Under the pieces are notes generated by a model that did no database searches, had not been told where the DNA came from, and saw only the letters and a list, made by a program, of their open reading frames with translations. 19,801 nt of DNA from UBA6115 sp964629345 (GTDB lineage Bacteria > Bacillota > Clostridia > Christensenellales > Aristaeellaceae), in assembly GCA_964629345.1 (NCBI GenBank), contig CAZVSG010000037.1:1-19801 (forward strand). Reading direction: 5' to 3'. Below are positions 14,005 to 19,801 of the stretch, one piece after another (position 1 is the first letter of the stretch; each line of letters starts with the position of its first letter). The translations under genes and the position numbers were made by a program.

Positions 14005-15777
14005 ATGGAAATGTTTCATGACTCAAGGCTGAATCAATGCCGCTCCCCCGTCGGAGCCGTCACGCAGGGCAGCGAGGTACGGCTCAGGCTGTACATTTTC
14101 GGCTTTGCTTCCGACGTAAAACTGCGCGTCTGGAACGGCGGGGAAAAACTGATCCCGATGAACGATCTGGGTCTTGGCGAATATGAAGCCGTCATCCAGG
14201 TGCCGCAGCATCCCTGTCTGGTCTGGTATGATTTCCAGGCAGACGATGAACGCGGTCACAGGCTGTACTATGGCAACGCCCGGGACAGAATGGGCGGCAC
14301 CGGCGTGCATTATCAGGACCTGCCGCCAAGTTTTCAGATCACGGTGTACGATCCGGCCTTCAACCCTCCTGAGTACCTGCGCAAAGGCGTCATGTACCAG
14401 ATCTTTCCGGATCGCTTTCACCGCAGCCGGATGCCGGAAAGCATCATCAAGGAACGCATCCTGCATGAGAATTGGTATGAAGAGCCGCTGATCACGGCGG
14501 ATCCGCGCAGCGGGGACAACTGGGCGCTGGATTTCTTCGGGGGCAACCTTGACGGGATCAGGGAGAAGCTCCCCTATCTGCAGGAGCTTGGCGTCACCAT
14601 CCTCTATTTGAACCCGATCTTCAGGGCAAGAAGCAACCATCGATACGACACAGGGGACTATCTGCAGATCGACCCCCTGCTGGGTGATGAGGCCTCGCTG
14701 CGGCTTTTGTGTGCGGAAGCGGAAAAACGCGGCATACGGGTGATGCTGGACGGCGTGTTCAGCCACACGGGAGAGGACAGCAGGTATTTCAACAAGTACG
14801 GCCATTACAAAACGCTCGGCGCTTATCAAAGCAAGGGATCCCCCTACTTTTCCTGGTACCGGTTCACAAGCTTTCCTGACCGATATGCCAGTTGGTGGGG
14901 CATCCCTACGCTGCCTGAAGTCAACAAAGAGGATGAAAGCTACAAGGAGTTTATCCTGGGCAATGACGGAGTGGCCAGGCACTGGCTCAAAGAGGGTGTA
15001 AGCGGCTGGCGGCTTGACGTGACGGATGAACTCCCGATGGGCTTCCTCCTAGGGCTTCGCGCGGCTGTGAAAGAAGAGCGGGATGACGCCGCCCTGTTGG
15101 GTGAAGTATGGGAGGACGCCAGCAACAAGGTATCCTACGGCGCGATGCGCAGCTACGTCCTGGGCGACACGCTGGACAGCGTGATGAATTACCCGCTGCG
15201 TGAGGTCCTGATCCAGTTCCTGACGCACGAAGTACCCGCAGCAAAGGTCGTCCGCGTGATCCGCTCCATGCAGGAGAATTATCCTGTTCCGTTTTTCTAT
15301 TCCCTGATGAACCTGATGGGCAGCCACGATCGCGCGCGGATCCTCAACGTCCTGGCGAAGAAGGAGTACGGGGAGGTGCCGATCTCACAGCGCAGGGGCC
15401 TGAGGATGGACAAGGCGCACCGTGAAGCGGCAAAACAGAGAATGGAGAAGATGCTCGCAGTGATCATCGCGCTGCCTGGTATGCCAAGTATCTATTACGG
15501 CGATGAGGCGGGCATGGAAGGCGCAGCCGATCCCTTCTGCAGGGGTCCCTTCCCTTGGGGACGCGAGGATGAAGAGGCAATGGATATGGTGCGCAAGGCC
15601 ATCAGGCTGCGCCGTGAGCGCCCCGTTCTGCAGACCGGTTTCCTCGAACTCTCCTGCGAAGGCGAGGATACGCTGGTCATTCACAGAAGCGCCAGGAACG
15701 GGCTTGATGCATTCGGGGCACAGCTGGATGATGCGCCTTATTCCATCCGGATCACCAGGGACAGCCGGCGGTTCTGA
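14005..15777 (+). CDS. GH13 alpha-glucan hydrolase (neopullulanase/cyclomaltodextrinase-like)
   Basis: Hydrolyses alpha-glucosidic bonds in maltodextrins or related glucans. A beta-rich N-terminal module (about 1-125, CBM34-like) precedes the (beta/alpha)8 barrel, which starts at GVMYQIFPDRFHRS. The catalytic triad is Asp338 (GWRLDVTDEL), Glu367 (LLGEVWED) and Asp442 (GSHDRAR), and conserved region I reads DGVFSHTGEDSRYFN. No signal peptide is present, so the enzyme is probably cytoplasmic and acts on imported or stored oligosaccharides. The C-terminal domain is short, total 590 residues. It begins 15 nt after nth, with only a weak ribosome site before the ATG at 14005; an ATG at 14011 is also possible. 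The exact subfamily (GH13_20 or GH13_39) is uncertain. Confidence 0.85.
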   Translation: MEMFHDSRLNQCRSPVGAVTQGSEVRLRLYIFGFASDVKLRVWNGGEKLIPMNDLGLGEYEAVIQVPQHPCLVWYDFQADDERGHRLYYGNARDRMGGTGVHYQDLPPSFQITVYDPAFNPPEYLRKGVMYQIFPDRFHRSRMPESIIKERILHENWYEEPLITADPRSGDNWALDFFGGNLDGIREKLPYLQELGVTILYLNPIFRARSNHRYDTGDYLQIDPLLGDEASLRLLCAEAEKRGIRVMLDGVFSHTGEDSRYFNKYGHYKTLGAYQSKGSPYFSWYRFTSFPDRYASWWGIPTLPEVNKEDESYKEFILGNDGVARHWLKEGVSGWRLDVTDELPMGFLLGLRAAVKEERDDAALLGEVWEDASNKVSYGAMRSYVLGDTLDSVMNYPLREVLIQFLTHEVPAAKVVRVIRSMQENYPVPFFYSLMNLMGSHDRARILNVLAKKEYGEVPISQRRGLRMDKAHREAAKQRMEKMLAVIIALPGMPSIYYGDEAGMEGAADPFCRGPFPWGREDEEAMDMVRKAIRLRRERPVLQTGFLELSCEGEDTLVIHRSARNGLDAFGAQLDDAPYSIRITRDSRRF

Positions 15778-15832
15778 GGCCGCGCGGCAAGAGCGTTGTT
15801 TACGGAGTGATTCATGATTTCGTAATATTTTC

Positions 15833-15861
15833 TTGACATTTGCAGGCGATTGCTCTACGAT
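15833..15861 (+). promoter_or_regulatory. Sigma-A promoter of the repeat-protein gene
   Basis: TTGACA (15833-15838), a 17-bp spacer and TACGAT (15856-15861). An in-frame TTG at 15850 falls inside this promoter, which argues for the ATG at 15895 as the true start. Confidence 0.8.
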
Positions 15862-15894
15862 ATCAGCGGAAAATGGGTCAGTACGGAGGTCACC

Positions 15895-18768
15895 ATGAGA
15901 TCAAAGCTCACCCGAGTGATGGCTTGCCTGCTCTTTCTGGCGGTTATCTTCAATCTGCCCCTGCCAGCAAGAGCCGAGGAATATCCATACATCGCGCACG
16001 CCACTGATTCAGTCAGGCTCCGCAGCGGCCCTTCTTCCAGTTCAGTCGTGCTGGCCATCATCACTCAGGGCGACGCGGTCCTCGTGACCGGCGCTGCAGA
16101 CAGCTATAAACTGGTCGAATATGAAGGAAATAAGGGCTATGTGATGGCTTCCTTCCTGGACGGAGGAAGCTTGGCGGCTGAAAATGCGATCATCAGTGAT
16201 TCAAAGTACCGGCTTCTGGCGATCGGGAGCAGCGGCGCTGAGGTCAAAGCCCTTCAGGAAGCGCTGAGCGAGCTTGGATACTATTCGATCACCGTTGACA
16301 GCAAGTACGGCAGCAAAACCGAACAGGCAGTCCGCAGTTTTCAGGAGAAAAACGAGCTGGGCGTTTCAGGAACGGCGGATCAGACCACCCAGGCCCTGCT
16401 GTTTGAAGGCCAGCCGGTCAATACGGCCGGGCAGAAGGTCGATGTGAAAACACTGCCCCCGATCCCCGGCTACACCATGCGCTCCGGTGACCGCGGAGAC
16501 GCCGTGTTTTCCCTGCAGGAGAGGTTGGTCACGCTGAAGTACTTTGATGGCAAGCCTGACGGCGTTTATGGCGCCGGAACCGAGAATGCGGTCCGGCAGT
16601 TCCAGAAAGCCAACGGGCTTGCGGATGACGGCATCGCCGGCGAAAAGACCCAGGCAGCCCTGGCCAGCGCCATCATTCCATCGCCTTCACTCCAGCCAAG
16701 CCCTGTCCCGACAGATGAAACCTCTGTTTTTGTTCCCGCTCCTGAAGGCGAAGCGGTCTATCCCTATCAGACAACGGCATCCGAGTCGGTCAATCTGCGC
16801 AAGCGGGCTTCCATCTCTTCCATGCGGCTCATCACCGTCCCAAAGGGTGCGGCAGTGGAAGTGCTGGAGGATTCGGGGGATTACCTGAAGGCGGTTTACC
16901 GGGGCTATACGGGCTACGTGATGAAAGACTACATCAACATCCCGGAGCAGTACCTGAGCGGCAAAACGCTGGAAATGGATACGGATGCCAGGGTCAAGTA
17001 TGAGACGCTGACAAGCGGGGCGGAAGGGAAGAAGGTCCGCGCCCTGCAGCAGGCACTGAAAGAGCTCGGGTTCTACAACGGCACGATCGACGGCAAGTTC
17101 GGCGCGGGAACGCTCGCAGCGCTCAAAGCCTTTCAAAAGAAAAACGGCCTTCGGGAGACGGGGATCGCCCTGCCCGAACTGCAGCAGCTCCTGTATGAGA
17201 AGCGGGTAAGAAACAGCAAAAACAGCCTGGTAACCCTCAAGACGCTGCCGCCGGTCGACGGCCTGACGCTGACTGAAGGTGATTACGGCGACGCGGTGTA
17301 TGAACTGCATCAGCTGCTGGCGCAGAGCAAGCTCTTTACAGGTGAGATCGGTTACGAGTACACCCGCGCAACAACAGCGGCCGTCCGCTCCTTCCAGAAA
17401 GCCCACAGCATCAAGGAGACAGGAAAGGCCGACAGCTTTACGCTTCTGGCGCTGAGAGCCGCTGTCGCAGCCCCGACGCCCGGGACCGGCGTGACACCGT
17501 CGCCGGCGCCGATCACGGAAGACAATGTGGTCATCATCCGCTCAGGCGCGCGCGGTCAGGCAGTCAGCAGGCTGCAGGCCAGATTGGTTGAACTGGGCTA
17601 TTACAGCATCACTCCGGACGGCGAATACAACAGCGATGATATCGCGGCTGTCCGGCAATTCCAGAGGGTCAACGGACTGACTGCCAACGGGGTAGCCGAT
17701 CTGGCGACCCAGCAGACCCTCTATGCGTCCTACGCGCTTCGGGCAGACGCCCAGGCAAGCCAGGTGACGCCTTCGCCGAAGCCCGGGGCATCGCTGAAGA
17801 TCGGTTCCTCCGGGAGTGAAGTGAAGGCCTTGCAGTCCCGGCTGATCACGCTGAAGTACCTCACCGGAACTGCAGACGGTATTTTCGGCACACAGACCGC
17901 GGCCGCTGTCTCCTCCTTTCAGCAGACCAACGGACTGGTCAATGACGGGATCGCCGGAAGCCAGACGCTTGGCGTCCTCTACAGCGCGAGCGCAAAAGCC
18001 TATTCAGCGCCCAAAGCAACCTCGACTCCGAAGGCAAGCCCGACGCCGGAAGTCTTTCAAATCGGCGATACAGGAAGCGGCGTGGTCGCTATTCAGCTGA
18101 GGCTGATCGCCCTGAAATACCTCAGCGGCAGCGCTGACGGCATCTTTGGGCCGGGCACCTTCAACGCGGTCAAGGCATTCCAGGAAAAGAACAGACTGGA
18201 AGCTGACGGCATTGCCGGAAAGCTGACCGTTGCCACACTCAATTCACCAAGCGCGATCGCCTATTCCGGCTTGATCGCCCCTGTGACCCCCTCTCCCTCG
18301 CCGCAGCCCCCATCAGGCCCCTCCTTTTCCGCGCCGAAGGCAAGCGAGGTCAGGTTTGCCAACTGGTTCGTCGAGATCCGTCCGATCGCCCAGCGTCTGC
18401 GCGATGTCGTGATCTATGATTTCATCTCCGGAAAGCACTATAATTTCAGGCTTTTCAGCCTGGGAAAACATGCTGACGGCACCACGCTCACCAAGGAAGA
18501 CACAGCGGTCATGAACAGCGTGCTGGGCGAAAACAACTGGACGCCCCGCCCTGTCTGGGTCATCTTCAGCGACGGACGCGTTTACATGGCCTCCACGCAC
18601 AGCCACGGACATGAGGTAGACTATATCTCCTCCAATGGCATCACAGGCCACCTGTGCATCCATTTCCCCAGGGAAATGGAAGAGGCAGCATTGACGGGTC
18701 CTTATGCCGTATCCCATCAGAACGCCATTCTGGCGGGCTGGGACCTGACCCAGAACATGGCGAGATAG
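15895..18768 (+). CDS. Secreted protein with two SH3-like domains, seven peptidoglycan-binding repeats and a C-terminal His/Cys domain
   Basis: Large cell-wall protein of 957 residues. Signal peptide 1-27 (ends PARA, cleavage before Glu28), SH3-like domain 31-90, PG_binding_1 repeats near 105-170 and 200-262, a second SH3-like domain at 289-345, then five more repeats near 368, 456, 543, 632 and 720. Linkers are rich in Pro, Ser and Thr. The last 145 residues (813-957) are a separate domain with WVIFSDGRVYMASTHSHGHE and GHLCIHF (His902, His904, His906, His919, Cys921, His923) and a later SHQNAI. This resembles a Cys/His active site, possibly a transpeptidase-like or hydrolase domain, but I cannot name the family. 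GGAGG at 15885-15889 precedes the ATG. The gene has its own promoter. Confidence 0.8.
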   Translation: MRSKLTRVMACLLFLAVIFNLPLPARAEEYPYIAHATDSVRLRSGPSSSSVVLAIITQGDAVLVTGAADSYKLVEYEGNKGYVMASFLDGGSLAAENAIISDSKYRLLAIGSSGAEVKALQEALSELGYYSITVDSKYGSKTEQAVRSFQEKNELGVSGTADQTTQALLFEGQPVNTAGQKVDVKTLPPIPGYTMRSGDRGDAVFSLQERLVTLKYFDGKPDGVYGAGTENAVRQFQKANGLADDGIAGEKTQAALASAIIPSPSLQPSPVPTDETSVFVPAPEGEAVYPYQTTASESVNLRKRASISSMRLITVPKGAAVEVLEDSGDYLKAVYRGYTGYVMKDYINIPEQYLSGKTLEMDTDARVKYETLTSGAEGKKVRALQQALKELGFYNGTIDGKFGAGTLAALKAFQKKNGLRETGIALPELQQLLYEKRVRNSKNSLVTLKTLPPVDGLTLTEGDYGDAVYELHQLLAQSKLFTGEIGYEYTRATTAAVRSFQKAHSIKETGKADSFTLLALRAAVAAPTPGTGVTPSPAPITEDNVVIIRSGARGQAVSRLQARLVELGYYSITPDGEYNSDDIAAVRQFQRVNGLTANGVADLATQQTLYASYALRADAQASQVTPSPKPGASLKIGSSGSEVKALQSRLITLKYLTGTADGIFGTQTAAAVSSFQQTNGLVNDGIAGSQTLGVLYSASAKAYSAPKATSTPKASPTPEVFQIGDTGSGVVAIQLRLIALKYLSGSADGIFGPGTFNAVKAFQEKNRLEADGIAGKLTVATLNSPSAIAYSGLIAPVTPSPSPQPPSGPSFSAPKASEVRFANWFVEIRPIAQRLRDVVIYDFISGKHYNFRLFSLGKHADGTTLTKEDTAVMNSVLGENNWTPRPVWVIFSDGRVYMASTHSHGHEVDYISSNGITGHLCIHFPREMEEAALTGPYAVSHQNAILAGWDLTQNMAR
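16205..18250 (+). repeat. Seven degenerate coding repeats (PG_binding_1)
   Basis: Units of about 65 residues with the pattern G..G..V..LQ..L..L.Y..G..DG.FG..T..AV..FQ..NGL..DGIAG..T. Copies six and seven are the most alike, sharing LKYL-x-G-x-ADGIFG and DGIAG, and copy two is close to them. Copies four and five are more diverged: copy four lacks the Asp-Gly-x-x-Gly motif (EIGYEYT) and copy five reads DGEYNS. The array is interrupted by the second SH3-like domain after copy two. Confidence 0.8.
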
Positions 18769-18784
18769 GTTGGTCAATAAAGAC

Positions 18785-19474
18785 ATGGATCAACCTATCC
18801 TCATCGCTGTCGACGGTCCTGTCAGTGCGGGAAAATCTTCGCTCTGCGATGCTTTGGCCAGGGAGCTTGACATCCTTCATCTGGATACCGGTGCCATGTA
18901 CCGCGCGATCGGCCTGTATGCCATCGACAGCGGCCTATCCCCGGAGGACGGCGTTGCGCTGGACAGGGCCATCAAAGAGCAGAAAGCGGTCGTCAGTGTC
19001 GAGTACCGGGACGGCCGTCAGGCGACGCTCCTGAACGGAAAAGATGTCACGGGCATGCTTCGCGGGGAAGCAGTGGGCGCGGCGGCATCCTCGGTATCCC
19101 GTTTCCCTTCTGTCAGGCGCTACCTCGTCAGCGTGCAGCAAAGGCTGGCCAGGGAGAAAAGCCTTCTGATCGACGGGCGGGACATCGGCACGGTGGTGCT
19201 GCCGGACGCAAAGGTGAAGATCTTCCTGACCGCAAGCCCTGAGGCACGCGCGCTCAGACGGTATACGCAGCTGCTCTCCTCCGGTGTCAGGACAGATTAT
19301 CAGCAGGTCCTGTCTGATCTTCTGGCAAGGGATGAGCAGGACCGGAGCCGCGCCTGCGACCCGCTGCGGCCAGCGGTGGACGCGGTCATCCTGGATACCT
19401 CTGAGTTGAGTTTTCAGGAATCCCTGAATGAAATGCTGAGCATCGTGAAGGCCCGATATGCAATCAGCGCTTAA
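18785..19474 (+). CDS. cmk: Cytidylate kinase
   Basis: Phosphorylates CMP and dCMP with ATP. The P-loop DGPVSAGKSS lies at residues 10-19, followed by HLDTGAMYRAI (nucleoside-binding region), IDGRDIGTVVLPDA and a lid region with several Arg. The start is taken as the ATG at 18785; an in-frame TTG at 18770 would add five residues and overlaps nothing useful. The ribosome site is weak for either choice. Length is 229 residues, the usual size. It starts 16 nt after the repeat-protein gene and overlaps plsC by 17 nt. Cmk followed by an acyltransferase is a common order in Clostridia, often continuing to ispH and rpsA. Confidence 0.93.
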   Translation: MDQPILIAVDGPVSAGKSSLCDALARELDILHLDTGAMYRAIGLYAIDSGLSPEDGVALDRAIKEQKAVVSVEYRDGRQATLLNGKDVTGMLRGEAVGAAASSVSRFPSVRRYLVSVQQRLAREKSLLIDGRDIGTVVLPDAKVKIFLTASPEARALRRYTQLLSSGVRTDYQQVLSDLLARDEQDRSRACDPLRPAVDAVILDTSELSFQESLNEMLSIVKARYAISA

Positions 19475-19801
19475 GTCACAGCCAATGACTCCGTTCTATC
19501 AGTTTGCTCGCAGGCTGCTGTCTGTTCTTTCCGTTCTCTTCTTTCCGTACAGGGTTGAGAACCCTCAGGGTTTCCAGCTGGATGCGCCATTCATCCTCAT
19601 CGCAAACCACCAAAGCCTGCTGGATCCCGTCATCCTGGCAGTGATCCTGAAAAAGTATGAGATCCGTTTTATCGGCAAGCGAGAGTTGACGAAGAACAGG
19701 ATCCTCGCCTGGATCTTTAAGCGCCTCCATATGATTGCCGTTACAAGGCACATGAGCGACATGAGCGCCATGCGCGCTGCCGTGGAAGCATTGAAGCAGG
19801 G
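19458..19801 (+). CDS. plsC: 1-acyl-sn-glycerol-3-phosphate acyltransferase, N-terminal part
   Basis: Membrane-associated enzyme that adds the second acyl chain during phospholipid synthesis. The open frame runs off the right edge of the window, leaving 114 complete codons. The catalytic block ANHQSLLDP gives His51 and Asp56 (H-x4-D), followed by RFIGKREL and the IAVTR segment, in the expected order. A hydrophobic stretch, LLSVLSVLFFP, near residues 20-30 would hold it at the membrane. The ATG at 19458 lies inside the end of cmk; an ATG at 19485 would start 10 nt after the cmk stop. The overlap suggests coupled translation. Confidence 0.88.
   Translation, partial: MQSALKSQPMTPFYQFARRLLSVLSVLFFPYRVENPQGFQLDAPFILIANHQSLLDPVILAVILKKYEIRFIGKRELTKNRILAWIFKRLHMIAVTRHMSDMSAMRAAVEALKQ

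Noticed and set aside
14023..14982. Minus-strand open frame of 319 codons opposite the GH13 gene
   Set aside because: Antisense to conserved barrel motifs, low-complexity composition and no supporting start signal.
15850..15894. TTG start for the large repeat protein
   Set aside because: It lies inside the TTGACA/TACGAT promoter; the ATG at 15895 has GGAGG and begins a proper signal peptide.
16687..17406. Minus-strand open frame of 239 codons opposite the repeat protein
   Set aside because: Mirrors the periodic composition of the repeat array; nothing recognisable in its product.
16205..18250. Possible CRISPR or satellite array
   Set aside because: The periodicity is at protein level with units near 190-270 bp and strong divergence; there are no short identical repeats with unique spacers.

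Overview
The window looks like a chromosomal segment of an anaerobic, moderately GC-rich Firmicute of the class Clostridia. The evidence is the gene content: rpsF-ssb-rpsR, dnaA with a DnaA-box cluster, a desulfoferrodoxin-rubredoxin pair, a VanW protein, an ECF-type S component, and cmk followed by plsC. Strong AGGAGG-like ribosome sites and some GTG/TTG starts fit the same picture. A member of the Christensenellales is plausible but cannot be proved from the sequence. I see no rRNA, tRNA, CRISPR array, insertion sequence or prophage gene.

Layout. Positions 61-1164 carry rpsF-ssb-rpsR on the plus strand. They converge, across a bidirectional terminator (1184-1209), on dnaA, which is on the minus strand (1237-2556). 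Behind dnaA lies about 450 bp without genes, with DnaA boxes and an AT-rich tract, the likely oriC. dnaN does not follow dnaA. To the right are a UMF1-type major facilitator with an unusual insert (3006-4607), a second bidirectional terminator, and the minus-strand oxygen-defence operon desulfoferrodoxin-rubredoxin. A strong promoter drives that operon, divergent from the promoter of a membrane-anchored VanW protein (5415-7097), which a TetR regulator follows.

From 7815 a promoter drives a secreted CHAP peptidoglycan hydrolase, a strongly degenerate GMP-synthetase paralogue and a GNAT acetyltransferase. The GuaA paralogue is the most unusual gene here: it appears to have lost the glutaminase Cys and His, and its ATP-pyrophosphatase loop is altered. 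Next comes a tightly packed run joined by successive ATGA overlaps: dCMP deaminase, LytR-CpsA-Psr protein, FolT-like S component and endonuclease III, followed closely by a cytoplasmic GH13 alpha-glucan hydrolase.

A strong promoter inside 15833-15861 precedes a 957-residue secreted protein with two SH3-like domains, seven peptidoglycan-binding repeats and a C-terminal His/Cys-rich domain of unknown activity. cmk and the start of plsC close the window. Common themes are cell-envelope construction and remodelling (VanW, CHAP, LCP, repeat protein, PlsC), nucleotide metabolism (dCMP deaminase, Cmk, GuaA-like) and replication/translation housekeeping. All family calls come from reading motifs by eye; no database search was run.
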